This document shows positions 45,003-54,348 of a stretch of 64,000 nucleotides of DNA, one piece after another. Both the position numbers and the translations under genes were made by a program. The first letter of the stretch is position 1. Every line of letters begins with the position of its first letter. The stretch comes from Glaciecola sp965660815. GTDB lineage: Bacteria > Pseudomonadota > Gammaproteobacteria > Enterobacterales > Alteromonadaceae. The notes under the pieces were generated by a model. It was not told the origin of the DNA. It saw only the letters and a list, made by a program, of their open reading frames with translations, and searched no databases. The stretch is taken from the NCBI GenBank assembly GCA_965660815.1, contig CBFIBG010000004.1, positions 1 to 64,000 on the forward strand. The letters are read 5' to 3'.

Positions 45003-46520
45003 ATGGCTAAATTTTTCAAACCGAAGACAGTGAAACGTCAGCATCATAAAAGAACGTGCAAGTCGGTATTTATCGATAAACAAGATCATCATGGCAATGG
45101 GATTGTGTTGTCGACATCTCCTATAACGGTCGTTGAAGATGCAATTGCTGGTGAGTGTGTACATATGGAGGAATATAAACGTTCCAAAAAAGTTAGACAC
45201 GCTAGAGTGACAACGGTTAACGATCCTTCACCGCATAGAACTTTGCCTTTTTGTGAGTATTACACGTCATGTGGCGGGTGTTCTATGCAACACACGAGCA
45301 CTTCTCACGGGTTTTATTTAAAATTCAAAGCCTTAGATGAATATTTACAACGCAATTTACACTTATCTGCACTTCCATGGCAGTCGCCAATTCTATCAAA
45401 CATCGAATATGAAAAAGTTAATGCTACTGATCACTTGAGCCAGTTGTTGCAAGATGCGATAGGCGCGGGCATTGAAAATAGGAACGGCCGTTCCTGCGAA
45501 ACCGAATATAGAAGACGCGTTAGACTTGCTGTGGATGCTAGACAAAGAAATAACGTAAAGATTGGTTTTCGCAAGCGAAATTCAAGTGACGTGATTGATA
45601 TAAAGCATTGTCCTATCGCCTGTGAATCTATTAACCAATTTATCAAGATCATTCATTCTAAATTAAAAGATATACAGGTTAGTCGGTCTATAGGCCACAT
45701 CGTAATAACAGAAGGCAGCGAGAAAACACTCGCGGCTTTTTACTTGGTCAAACCTCCCTCTACTAGCGTAACTAACTGCCTTCTTGAGTTGGCCGAACAT
45801 GATGACCACCGGTGCGTAATAATCGAAGACAATGAAATATTGGCATGTAGTGAGCGTGACAAGTCCAAACTTAAAAAGTATTTTTCCTCTGAAAACAATG
45901 TAGCAATGCAAGGAAATGATGTTCAATTATTCGTCGAAGCATCCAAACGGGTTAATGCAATAGCGTTACAGGATGCACCGAATATTAAAACTCACATCAA
46001 GAGCCATCATTTTTTACAAGTAAATAAATACGTGAACCGTCAAATGTTATCCTTAGCAAGGACTTGGTTATCGCCTGAGATAGATAATGTTTTGTACGAT
46101 TTTTATTGTGGTTCAGGTAACTTTGCGCTGTATTTAGCCCCTTTCGTAAAACAAGTTTTTGCGTTTGAAGGGGTTTCTGAAATGGTTTCTCAAGGTAGAG
46201 AAAACGCGGAGTTGCTCTGTGTGAATAATTGTGACTTCGTTTGCCAAGATCTCTCAAATCATAATTCTCTAGCCGAATTGGAGTTGCCTGATAATGCCTT
46301 GGTAATCTTAGATCCTGCACGAAATGGTGCATCAGAACTGTGCCAATTTCTGATGAATAGCAAAGTCGGTAAAGTGCTGTATGTATCGTGTAATGCAAGC
46401 TCGTTTTGTAGAGATATTAGCTTCTTACTGCCGTCATTTACACTTAACAAAATAGCGTGCCTTGATATGTTTCCCTTTACTGAGCATATTGAGGTTGTTG
46501 CATTGTTATGTCGCAGATAA
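45003..46520 (+). CDS. rlmD: 23S rRNA (uracil1939-C5)-methyltransferase
   Basis: At 505 residues this is longer than E. coli RlmD (433). A TRAM-like domain at the N-terminus is followed by the iron-sulphur cysteines CEYYTSCGGC and a further one in KHCPIACES. The catalytic domain has YDFYCGSGNFAL (SAM binding), LDPARNG and the catalytic cysteine block YVSCNASSFCRD. Between the first cluster motif and YRRRVRLAV there is an extra segment of roughly 40-45 residues that E. coli lacks. It methylates U1939 in 23S rRNA. It precedes relA, as in E. coli. Confidence 0.92.
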   Translation: MAKFFKPKTVKRQHHKRTCKSVFIDKQDHHGNGIVLSTSPITVVEDAIAGECVHMEEYKRSKKVRHARVTTVNDPSPHRTLPFCEYYTSCGGCSMQHTSTSHGFYLKFKALDEYLQRNLHLSALPWQSPILSNIEYEKVNATDHLSQLLQDAIGAGIENRNGRSCETEYRRRVRLAVDARQRNNVKIGFRKRNSSDVIDIKHCPIACESINQFIKIIHSKLKDIQVSRSIGHIVITEGSEKTLAAFYLVKPPSTSVTNCLLELAEHDDHRCVIIEDNEILACSERDKSKLKKYFSSENNVAMQGNDVQLFVEASKRVNAIALQDAPNIKTHIKSHHFLQVNKYVNRQMLSLARTWLSPEIDNVLYDFYCGSGNFALYLAPFVKQVFAFEGVSEMVSQGRENAELLCVNNCDFVCQDLSNHNSLAELELPDNALVILDPARNGASELCQFLMNSKVGKVLYVSCNASSFCRDISFLLPSFTLNKIACLDMFPFTEHIEVVALLCRR

Positions 46521-46721
46521 AGTGCCTGGTTCAGTTTGTTTGCAGATTTTTTAAGGTCTAATTATGAAACGACTAAATTTGCTTTATTGACTTAAAATAA
46601 GGGAAAAATTGGAACCAGTTTGATAAGCTTACACCTTTATTATGAGTGTATTTCATCCACTTAACTAGCTTATATAATCAAGCTTAGTTTATATCTTCAA
46701 AAAACGAACGCGAGTAAAGTC

Positions 46722-48881
46722 ATGGTTTCGATTCGTAGTGTACATAAAGCCGAACGTCCTGAGTTTAAAAAGTGGCTTAACGACTTAACACTTTCACCCA
46801 AAACAAAAGAAAAACTAGCCACGGTATCAGACGTGCCTGAAATCCTTTTAATGGGCCAAGAGATGGTCGAAATATTGCAAGAACTGCATATGGATGATGA
46901 AACTCTTCAAACCGCGCTCGTCTTTCCTTATTGTGAAATACATCAGTTAGACCATGATGCATTGGTCGAGCATTTTGGTGAAAATATTGCTCGCCTAGTA
47001 GAGAGTGTAAGAAAGATGCAAGCTATAAATAGTTTGCAATCCAAAAGGATTACGTCAAATTCTGTTCAAATCGAAAATTTAAGAAATATGCTTCTTACCA
47101 TGGTGGAAGACGTAAGGGCAATAGTCATAAAAATGGCTGAACGCATTTGCACCCTCCATAAAGTGAAAGAAGAAGACGAGGAGATGAGAGTCATAGTGGC
47201 TAAAGAGTGCGCTAATATATATGCGCCTTTAGCAAATAGACTGGGCATAGGGCAACTAAAATGGGAATTAGAGGATCTTTCGTTTAGATACCTACATCCA
47301 AATACCTACAAAAAAATTGCTAGTATGTTGAAGGAAAAACGCATAGATCGAGAGCAATATATACAAGACTTTGTAGGCAATTTACAAAATATGTTGAATT
47401 CTGAACAAATTAAAGCGGAAGTCATTGGGCGCCCCAAGCACATATATAGCATCTACAAAAAGATGAACAAAAAGAACCTTGATTTCGAGCAATTGTTTGA
47501 CATTCGGGCGCTTAGAATTATTGCCGACAGGCTACAAGATTGTTATGCGGCCTTAGGCACGGTTCATGCTAATTTTAGGCATATACCAAGCGAGTTTGAT
47601 GATTATATAGCCACACCGAAAGCCAATGGTTATCAAAGCATTCATACAGTAATTGTGGGACCTCAAGGTAAGTCAATTGAAATTCAGATCCGTACCGAAA
47701 AGATGCACGAAGATGCTGAGTTAGGGGTGGCCGCTCATTGGAGATACAAAGAAGGAACCTCTGGTAAAACAGCAAGTGCTGACGAAAGAGTGAATTGGTT
47801 GCGCAAAATACTTCAATGGCAAGAAGAAATGGCTGAATCTGGAAACTTGGTTGAGGAATTTCGAAGCCAAGTATTCGATGACCGCGTGTATGTTCTTACT
47901 CCTCGCGGAGACGTTATAGATTTGCCGGTGGGTTCTACTCCTTTGGATTTTGCGTATTACATTCACAGTAATGTAGGAAACCGGTGCACAGGAGCCAAAG
48001 TGTCTGGTCGAATTGTACCTTTCACATATAAATTAAAAAATGGCGATCAAATTGAAATACTGACCTCAAAAAATGCCACCCCTAGCCGAGACTGGATGCA
48101 TCCTGGACTCGGATATGTGCACAGCTCGCGGGCCAGAGCTACCATTCAATCTTTTTTCAAAAAACAGGATAAGGTCAAGAACATCGAGGCCGGACGTGAA
48201 CTTTTAGAAAGAGAATTAGTGAAAGTTAATTTACCGTTAAAGCATGCATCAGAATTTCTAGAGAAATACAATTGCAAAACATCGGAAGACTTATTTGCTG
48301 CTGTAGGATCGGGCGATGTAAGAGTAATGTCGATTGTGAACGCCATTGTTCACAAATATGTGGTACCCGACGAGCCTGAGCAAGAACTTAACCTACCTGT
48401 CAAAACCAAAAAGACGAAAGCCAATAATACGGGCAATGAACCCATAATTGCAGAGGGCGTCGGAAATTTACTGAGTCAATTAGCTAAGTGTTGCCGACCT
48501 GTTGCCGGAGATCCAATCTTAGGGTATATAACACAAGGAAAAGGGGTAAGTGTTCATAAAGAATCTTGTAATCAATTACAAAATTTACTGCAACAACATC
48601 CAGAGCGTGAAATTGAAGTAACTTGGGCCGACCAGAAAGACGCGAGTTTTCAAACTGAACTCGATATTTTTTGCCACGACCGTACTGGGATCCTCAAAGA
48701 TATAACGACTGTACTCTCAAATGAAAAGGTTTCTCTACTAGGGGTAAATAGTTTGAGCAACAAAAAACAAAACACTGCGCAGATAAAGTTGACCTTAGAG
48801 GTTAAAGACGCAAAAGCACTGACGCGGACGATCACAAAATTGCAGCAAATTAAGGACATTGCCGATATCGTGAGACCATAA
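46722..48881 (+). CDS. relA: (p)ppGpp synthetase RelA
   Basis: This 719-residue RSH protein is of the synthetase-only type. In the hydrolase-like region the HD pair is replaced (FPYCEIHQLDHDALV), so hydrolysis should be lost. The synthetase domain has RPKHIYSIYKKM, DIRALRIIA and the EFDDYIATPKANGYQSIHT block with the EXDD feature of RelA. TGS (about 395-455), zinc-finger-like and C-terminal ACT domains follow. It makes (p)ppGpp on stalled ribosomes during amino acid starvation. SspA, a stringent-response protein, lies 4.3 kb downstream. Confidence 0.96.
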   Translation: MVSIRSVHKAERPEFKKWLNDLTLSPKTKEKLATVSDVPEILLMGQEMVEILQELHMDDETLQTALVFPYCEIHQLDHDALVEHFGENIARLVESVRKMQAINSLQSKRITSNSVQIENLRNMLLTMVEDVRAIVIKMAERICTLHKVKEEDEEMRVIVAKECANIYAPLANRLGIGQLKWELEDLSFRYLHPNTYKKIASMLKEKRIDREQYIQDFVGNLQNMLNSEQIKAEVIGRPKHIYSIYKKMNKKNLDFEQLFDIRALRIIADRLQDCYAALGTVHANFRHIPSEFDDYIATPKANGYQSIHTVIVGPQGKSIEIQIRTEKMHEDAELGVAAHWRYKEGTSGKTASADERVNWLRKILQWQEEMAESGNLVEEFRSQVFDDRVYVLTPRGDVIDLPVGSTPLDFAYYIHSNVGNRCTGAKVSGRIVPFTYKLKNGDQIEILTSKNATPSRDWMHPGLGYVHSSRARATIQSFFKKQDKVKNIEAGRELLERELVKVNLPLKHASEFLEKYNCKTSEDLFAAVGSGDVRVMSIVNAIVHKYVVPDEPEQELNLPVKTKKTKANNTGNEPIIAEGVGNLLSQLAKCCRPVAGDPILGYITQGKGVSVHKESCNQLQNLLQQHPEREIEVTWADQKDASFQTELDIFCHDRTGILKDITTVLSNEKVSLLGVNSLSNKKQNTAQIKLTLEVKDAKALTRTITKLQQIKDIADIVRP

Positions 48882-48940
48882 AGGTGAAGATTATTACTAC
48901 AAAAAATTCAATTAATACTTCGCTTTTTGTGTGAAATCTG

Positions 48941-48946
48941 TATAAT
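48941..48946 (+). promoter_or_regulatory. -10 box upstream of rplM
   Basis: A perfect TATAAT lies 111 bases before the rplM ATG, preceded by TG. No good -35 is visible at the expected spacing. The resulting leader of about 100 bases could form structure and would be the expected place for L13-related autoregulation, but no known leader fold was recognised. Confidence 0.45.
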
Positions 48947-49056
48947 TCGCGACCTGCCCAGTTACGCACACCTTTGGGAAGGTGGAAGATCAACAAGCTC
49001 GAAGGGGCTAATGCGTTGATAATGTTAACTTTTAAACTTATTTCGGGTGAAATTAA

Positions 49057-49485
49057 ATGAAAACTTTTGTTGCAAAGCCAGAAAGTGTTGAACGCGACTG
49101 GTACGTGGTAGATGCCACAGACAAAACGTTAGGTCGCCTTGCGGCCGAGATCGCAACTAGATTGCGTGGAAAGCACAAGCCAGAGTATACACCTCATGTT
49201 GATACTGGCGATTACATCGTTGTTGTTAATGCTGAAAAAATTACTGTTACTGGTAATAAAGCATTAGGAAAAGTATATTACAACCATTCTGGCTATCCAG
49301 GTGGTTTAAAAGAAGCTACGTTTGAAAAATTGATTGAAAAGAAGCCTGAGATGGTAATAGAGCGCGCTGTAAAAGGCATGTTACCAAAGGGTCCTTTAGG
49401 TCGAGCTATGTTCCGTAAAATGAAAGTATTCGTTGGACCAGATCATACGCATCAAGCACAACAACCACAAACATTGGATATATAG
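49057..49485 (+). CDS. rplM: 50S ribosomal protein L13
   Basis: At 142 residues it has the exact length of E. coli L13. Family blocks: WYVVDATDKTLGRLA, LRGKHKPEYTPHVDTGDYIVV, then RAVKGMLPKGPLGR. It binds 23S rRNA early in 50S assembly. It is followed ten bases later by rpsI, as in nearly all gammaproteobacteria. The start follows a weak GGGTGA site. Confidence 0.98.
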   Translation: MKTFVAKPESVERDWYVVDATDKTLGRLAAEIATRLRGKHKPEYTPHVDTGDYIVVVNAEKITVTGNKALGKVYYNHSGYPGGLKEATFEKLIEKKPEMVIERAVKGMLPKGPLGRAMFRKMKVFVGPDHTHQAQQPQTLDI

Positions 49486-49495
49486 GGAGCACATC

Positions 49496-49888
49496 ATGGC
49501 AGATACTCAATATTATGGTACTGGTCGTCGTAAGAGCTCTACCGCTCGTGTTTTCTTGCGTCCTGGTAGTGGTAACATTACAATAAACAAGCGTCCTATC
49601 GACGTATTCTTTGGTCGTGAAACTGCACGAATGATTGTCAAGCAACCTCTAGAATTAGTTGAGATGCTAGAAAAGTTCGATTTGTATGTAACAGTGTCTG
49701 GTGGCGGAATTTCTGGCCAAGCAGGTGCTATTCGCCACGGGATTACAAGAGCACTTATGGAGTACGACGAAGCTTTACGTCCAGCACTTCGTAAAGCTGG
49801 GTTTGTTACTCGCGATGCTCGTCAAGTTGAAAGAAAGAAAGTGGGTCTACACAAAGCGCGCAAGCGTCCACAGTTCTCAAAACGATAA
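49496..49888 (+). CDS. rpsI: 30S ribosomal protein S9
   Basis: The start is the ATG at 49496 behind AGGGAG, giving 130 residues (MADTQYYGTGRRKSS...). A longer in-frame reading begins at 49433 inside rplM and has no homology. The C-terminus ends in the typical KKVGLHKARKRPQFSKR, whose tail reaches the ribosomal P site. It is followed directly by a strong terminator. Confidence 0.98.
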   Translation: MADTQYYGTGRRKSSTARVFLRPGSGNITINKRPIDVFFGRETARMIVKQPLELVEMLEKFDLYVTVSGGGISGQAGAIRHGITRALMEYDEALRPALRKAGFVTRDARQVERKKVGLHKARKRPQFSKR

Positions 49889-49904
49889 AATATTATTGTT
49901 TATT

Positions 49905-49933
49905 AAAAAACCTCGCATCTGCGAGGTTTTTTT
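49905..49933 (+). terminator. Rho-independent terminator of rplM-rpsI
   Basis: AAAAAACCTCGCA (49905-49917) pairs with TGCGAGGTTTTTT (from 49920) over a GC-rich stem closed by a 4-base loop (ATCT), followed by a run of T. It starts 17 bases after the rpsI stop. Confidence 0.9.
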
Positions 49934-50398
49934 ATGAATAAAAGGTAGGAATTTCCGAAAACCAATTTATTAATCACTTAAAAATCGTACGAGCTCATGT
50001 GTATGTGGAATTCTTTTTAAGCATAAATAATGTTCAGTAAAAGCAAACTGCAGATTACTTTTCTTAATAATCTAAGAAAAGTTGATCCATCTTCCATATA
50101 TGTATTGTGGTAACGGCTCAAAACGACCATAGTCGCATGGTAATAATAAAGGCTTGTGTGCAAAATACTTGACTCAGAAAGAAGATAAACAAGGGTTTTT
50201 TGAAGTAAATCCTTGTGTTTACTAAGTGTTTTCTTTTACCATACGCGGTGAATTTTTTAACTGCTTTTTTTCATGTGCATCATCGCTTTGTAAAATTCAT
50301 ACAAGGGATGAAACACCTTTATTGGTTCGCACAATTGAAAAACAATTAGCAAAAGTATGTAGGTTGAAAGGCCTTTTCCAAACCTCGGAGAACAGTTG
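49934..50398. other. Intergenic region between rpsI and petA
   Basis: This is a long leader-like gap without a gene. It contains a perfect 10-bp hairpin (50057-50066 with 50073-50082, 6-base loop) and a weaker ACAAGG/CCTTGT pair (50189-50194 with 50211-50216). The stretch just before petA (50380-50398) carries the CGGAG ribosome site. The bc1 operon promoter should lie here. No tRNA or known riboswitch was seen. Confidence 0.5.
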
Positions 50399-51037
50399 AT
50401 GAGCGAAGTATCATTAGATGCTAATAAATCAGCACAACAAGGTGGGTCAGAACCTGTTTCTGACAATTCAAGACGCAAGTTTCTCACTGTCGCAACATCG
50501 GTAATTGGTGCGGTTGGAGCAGCTGGGGCAGCAGTCCCTTTTATCGCGTCTTGGCAGCCCAGTGCAAGAGCAAAAGCGGCGGGCGCCGACGTTGAAGTGG
50601 ATATTAGTGGTATACAATTAGGACAATTAATTCGTGTTATGTGGCGAAGCAAACCTGTGTGGATTGTTAGACGAACCCCAGAGCTTATTGCATCGCTGTC
50701 CGCACACGAGGACCAATTAAAAGATCCCACTTCTGACGCCGCTCAGCAGCCCGAATATGCGAAAAATGCTTATCGTTCGCGAAAGGAAGAATATCTTGTG
50801 CTTGTCGGTATATGTACTCATCTCGGATGTTCTCCGCAACACTTGACCGAAGGCGCATTTTCTCAATACGCTGAAGGCGTATCTGAAGGCTTCTTCTGTC
50901 CTTGTCACGGCTCTAAATTCGATATGGCTGGGAGAGTCTTTCAAAACGTACCAGCTGGGTTAAATTTAGTCGTTCCACCTTATACTTTTCTTGATGATAG
51001 CACTATTTTAATCGGTTCCGATGGGGAGGCTGCATAA
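50399..51037 (+). CDS. petA: Ubiquinol-cytochrome c reductase, Rieske iron-sulphur subunit
   Basis: The ATG at 50399 gives 212 residues. A twin-arginine motif SRRKFL (24-29) leads the membrane anchor, so the protein is exported folded by the Tat system. The cluster ligands are in CTHLGC (C139, H141) and CPCHG (C167, H170), with the flanking Cys forming the usual disulphide. It passes electrons from ubiquinol to cytochrome c1 in the bc1 complex. The stop overlaps the petB start (TAATG). Confidence 0.97.
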   Translation: MSEVSLDANKSAQQGGSEPVSDNSRRKFLTVATSVIGAVGAAGAAVPFIASWQPSARAKAAGADVEVDISGIQLGQLIRVMWRSKPVWIVRRTPELIASLSAHEDQLKDPTSDAAQQPEYAKNAYRSRKEEYLVLVGICTHLGCSPQHLTEGAFSQYAEGVSEGFFCPCHGSKFDMAGRVFQNVPAGLNLVVPPYTFLDDSTILIGSDGEAA

Positions 51038-52302
51038 TGAATGGTTTGATGAGTTGGATTGAACAACGTATTCCAATGATGCGTGTCGCGAATATGCACG
51101 CTATTCAATATCCTGCACCTAGAAACATGAACTTTTGGTACGTGTTTGGTTTTTTGGCAACAATTGTTTTAGTCAATCAAATCGTAACAGGCATATGGTT
51201 AACGATGAATTTCGAGCCGTCTGCTGAGCGAGCCTTTGCTTCAGTAGAGTATATCATGCGAGAAGTGGATTACGGCTGGCTTATTCGATACATGCACAGT
51301 ACAGGCGCATCTGCCTTTTTCGTAGTTGTGTATCTGCATATGTTCAGAGGTATGATGTATGGTTCATACCAAAAACCCAGAGAGTTGCTGTGGATCTTTG
51401 GCATGTTAATTTACTTGGCTCTAATGGCTGAAGCCTTTATGGGTTATGTGCTACCTTGGGGACAAATGTCTTACTGGGGTGCGCAAGTAATTGTTTCCTT
51501 ATTTAGTGCCATCCCAGTGATTGGGCCGGACTTGGTAGAATGGATCCAAGGCGACTATGTAATCTCTGGAGCAACACTAAACCGTTTCTTCGCATTACAC
51601 GTAATCGCTTTGCCATTAGTTATTGTGATTTTGGTATTTCTTCATATTATTGCACTTCATGAAGTAGGGTCTAATAACCCTGACGGAGTTAATATTAAAC
51701 ATCCTAAAGGCAGCTTAGCTGAAGAAGATAAAACGTCCTATCAAATACATGAATATTATACAAAGAAATACGACATTGCTGATGACGTCGTGCCATTCTT
51801 TCCGCACATTGTGTTGAAAGACTTGGTTGCGTTTTCAATATTCCTTTTCGCATTCTGTTATATCATGTTCTTTGCGCCAGAAATGGGCGGTAAATTCCTT
51901 GAACATCCCAATTTTGAAATTGCTAATCCACTGAAAACACCGGAACATATCTTCCCTGTTTGGTATTTCACTCCGTTCTACGCTATTTTGAAAGCAGTTC
52001 CTGACAAGCTTGGCGGTGTGCTAGCGATGTTTGGCGCTATCGGGTTTTTATTTGCACTACCTTGGTTTGACAGAAGCAACGTTCGCTCATGGCGTTACAG
52101 ATGTGGTCTACACAAAGTTAATCTAATTGTCTTTGCAATCGTTTTCGTTTTCCTTGGTTACCTAGGTGGTACTCCACAAGAAAATTGGAAAATTGTTGCT
52201 TCACAAGTTGCGACAATCATGTATTTTGGCTTCTTTATCTTGTTGTTCTTATATTCCAAAAATGAAAAGACCAAGCCTGTACCGACGAGGATCCCTAGAT
52301 GA
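51037..52302 (+). CDS. petB: Ubiquinol-cytochrome c reductase, cytochrome b subunit
   Basis: The 421-residue polytopic protein has eight or so membrane helices. Two pairs of His bind the two b haems, visible in YMHSTGASAFFVVVYLHMFR and, downstream, in FALHVIALPLVIVILVFLH. The PEWY-like loop of the quinol site reads FPVWYFTPFYAIL, with PVWY in place of PEWY. It forms the core of the bc1 complex. It overlaps petA by one base and petC by four. Confidence 0.97.
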   Translation: MNGLMSWIEQRIPMMRVANMHAIQYPAPRNMNFWYVFGFLATIVLVNQIVTGIWLTMNFEPSAERAFASVEYIMREVDYGWLIRYMHSTGASAFFVVVYLHMFRGMMYGSYQKPRELLWIFGMLIYLALMAEAFMGYVLPWGQMSYWGAQVIVSLFSAIPVIGPDLVEWIQGDYVISGATLNRFFALHVIALPLVIVILVFLHIIALHEVGSNNPDGVNIKHPKGSLAEEDKTSYQIHEYYTKKYDIADDVVPFFPHIVLKDLVAFSIFLFAFCYIMFFAPEMGGKFLEHPNFEIANPLKTPEHIFPVWYFTPFYAILKAVPDKLGGVLAMFGAIGFLFALPWFDRSNVRSWRYRCGLHKVNLIVFAIVFVFLGYLGGTPQENWKIVASQVATIMYFGFFILLFLYSKNEKTKPVPTRIPR

Positions 52303-53030
52303 AAAAATGGATAGCAGTTTTATGTTTTGTGCCTAGCTTAGTGTTTGCGGCTGGGCCGTCGGTACCCCTAGACGACCCAAACATAGATTTAACTGATAAA
52401 GCATCGCTTCAAAATGGTGCGAAGATATTTATGAATTACTGTTTAGGCTGTCACCAAATGCAATATCAGAGATATCAAAGAATGTTTAATGATTTGGATA
52501 TCCCTGAAGATTTAGGACAACAGTATCTTCAGTTTACAGGTGAAAAAGTATCTGATTACATTACGACACCTATGCCTTCCGAAGACGCCGCTGGATGGTT
52601 TGGAGCTCCGCCTCCAGATTTGACATTGGTTGCTCGAGTAAGAGGTCCGGAATGGATTTATACTTATTTGCGTACCTTTTATGTAGATGAATCAAAAACG
52701 TTCGGTGTTAATAATCTAGTATTTCCTAATGTTGGTATGCCGCACGTGTTAGAGCCATTGCAGGGCACTCCTAGACGTACATATGAAGAAAGAATGGTTG
52801 ACGGAGAACAAACTGAAGTGTACGTAGGTTTACAAACTGATGGAAACGGCCAATTAACTTCAGAAGAATACGATATGGCCATCCGTGATTTGGTTAACTT
52901 TCTGGAGTATACGGGAGAGCCTACTAAGTTAAAATCTCAATCAATTGGACGCGGAGTATTAATATTTATTGTGATTTTCTTTGTGTTTGCATTACTACTC
53001 AAGAAAGAGTACTGGCGTGATGTAAAGTAA
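52299..53030 (+). CDS. petC: Ubiquinol-cytochrome c reductase, cytochrome c1 subunit
   Basis: The 243-residue protein has a signal peptide (1-17, ending VFA), a c-type haem site CLGCH (48-52), a likely Met axial ligand region around FPNVGMPHVL, and a C-terminal membrane anchor (about 219-236). It accepts electrons from the Rieske protein. ATGA overlap with petB shows tight coupling in the petABC operon. A terminator follows. Confidence 0.97.
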   Translation: MKKWIAVLCFVPSLVFAAGPSVPLDDPNIDLTDKASLQNGAKIFMNYCLGCHQMQYQRYQRMFNDLDIPEDLGQQYLQFTGEKVSDYITTPMPSEDAAGWFGAPPPDLTLVARVRGPEWIYTYLRTFYVDESKTFGVNNLVFPNVGMPHVLEPLQGTPRRTYEERMVDGEQTEVYVGLQTDGNGQLTSEEYDMAIRDLVNFLEYTGEPTKLKSQSIGRGVLIFIVIFFVFALLLKKEYWRDVK

Positions 53031-53058
53031 TATAGTATAATCTCGCGTCATTTTTTAG

Positions 53059-53095
53059 AGGGCTCTATTAATTGAAATAGCGCCCTTTTTCTTTT
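53059..53095 (+). terminator. Rho-independent terminator of petABC
   Basis: AGGGC-T-CTATT (53059-53069) pairs with AATAG-C-GCCCT (53076-53086), with one T-C mismatch and a 6-base loop, followed by TTTTTCTTTT. It starts 29 bases after the petC stop. Confidence 0.8.
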
Positions 53096-53179
53096 CTAAA
53101 ACGTTAGAATAATATAGGCAGTTCGTGAATTATGAACTTTGCTTATTAACTCGCAGTTAATTGCGCTCGGAGGTTTTTA

Positions 53180-53812
53180 ATGGCATTGGCCACCAATAAA
53201 CGTTCTATCATGACTATGTTTTCGGACAATATTGATATTTACTCGCATCAAGTGCGTATAGTATTAGCCGAAAAAGGAGTTGGTGTAGAAATACTTTTTA
53301 CGGACCCTAGTCAAATTAACGAAGAATTACTGGAGCTAAATCCTTATGGTACAGTGCCAACGTTAGTTGATAGAGAGTTGGTGCTTTACAAATCGCACAT
53401 AATTATGGAGTACCTCGACGAGCGTTTTCCTCACCCACCACTAATGCCAGTTTACCCGGTTGCTAGAGGCCAAAGTCGGCTTATGATGCATAGAATAGAG
53501 CAGGATTGGTATAGCCTTGCGGCAAGAGTATTTAGAAATGAGCCTGGCGCTACAGAAGCTAGACAAGAATTAAAAGAAGCTATTCTCAGTCTGGCGCCGA
53601 TATTCGCTGAAACCGATTATTTCATGAGCGAAGAGTTCAGTCTTGTAGATTGCTATCTTGCACCTCTACTATGGCGTTTGCCTGCGTTAAACATTGAATT
53701 GAGTGGTCAAGGCTCTAGAGAAATCGTTGCCTACATGAAACGAATTTTTGAACGCGGGTCGTTTAAAGCGTCATTGACCGATCAAGAGCGGGAAATACAC
53801 AATCCGTTATAA
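53180..53812 (+). CDS. sspA: Stringent starvation protein A
   Basis: The 210-residue protein has a glutathione-S-transferase fold without catalytic residues. The N-terminal thioredoxin-like part has MTMFSDNIDIYSHQVRIVLAEKG, NPYGTVPTLVD and IIMEYLDERFPHPPLMP; the C-terminal part is helical. SspA binds RNA polymerase and is required in E. coli for stationary-phase and acid survival and for phage P1 late transcription. It starts behind GGAGG and lies 42 bases before sspB. Confidence 0.95.
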   Translation: MALATNKRSIMTMFSDNIDIYSHQVRIVLAEKGVGVEILFTDPSQINEELLELNPYGTVPTLVDRELVLYKSHIIMEYLDERFPHPPLMPVYPVARGQSRLMMHRIEQDWYSLAARVFRNEPGATEARQELKEAILSLAPIFAETDYFMSEEFSLVDCYLAPLLWRLPALNIELSGQGSREIVAYMKRIFERGSFKASLTDQEREIHNPL

Positions 53813-53853
53813 AATAATATGTTAAACCTAGTTTTTATCGAGGGATTTATAGA

Positions 53854-54297
53854 ATGCGTGAGATGACATCCAATCAACCTTATTTACTCAAAGCTTTTTA
53901 CGAGTGGATAGTTGATAATGCGCTCACGCCTTACATGGTAGTAGTCGCAGATTACCCAGATACTGAAATCCCTACTCAATTTGTAAACGACAATCAAATT
54001 GTTCTGAATGTGTCACCTAATGCTTGTGTTAACTTTTCACTCGATTTGGAATATGTAAGCTTCAATGCTCGTTTCTCAGGACAACCTATGCAAGTGTCTT
54101 TTCCATGCAGTGCTGTGGCCGCAATCTATGCAAAAGAAAACGGAGCTGGAACCGCATTTGAAGTGCCATCTTACGAGAAAAGTACAGATGACGAAAACAG
54201 CTCCTTAGAGTCAACATCCTCTGAAAGTAATAAGAAAAACACTGGATCTGATCCTTCTAAATCTAAGAAGAAGCCTAATTTAAGAGTTATAAAGTAG
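53854..54297 (+). CDS. sspB: ClpXP protease specificity-enhancing factor SspB
   Basis: The 147-residue protein has the SspB core (SNQPYLLKAFYEWIVDNALTP, NVSPNACVNFSLD, SFPCSAVAAIYAKENG). A flexible Ser/Asp/Lys-rich linker (about 115-138) leads to the ClpX-docking tail PNLRVIK. It delivers ssrA-tagged proteins from stalled ribosomes to ClpXP. Directly downstream of sspA, as in E. coli; it converges on dolP. Confidence 0.95.
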   Translation: MREMTSNQPYLLKAFYEWIVDNALTPYMVVVADYPDTEIPTQFVNDNQIVLNVSPNACVNFSLDLEYVSFNARFSGQPMQVSFPCSAVAAIYAKENGAGTAFEVPSYEKSTDDENSSLESTSSESNKKNTGSDPSKSKKKPNLRVIK

Positions 54298-54348
54298 TCT
54301 TATTACCAATATTACCGCGACAATTTGTGTTAATCAGTAGAATCAAGA

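Noticed and set aside
48882..49056. Structured L13 leader upstream of rplM
   Set aside because: A -10 box is clear, but I could not draw a stable conserved fold; reported only as a promoter element.
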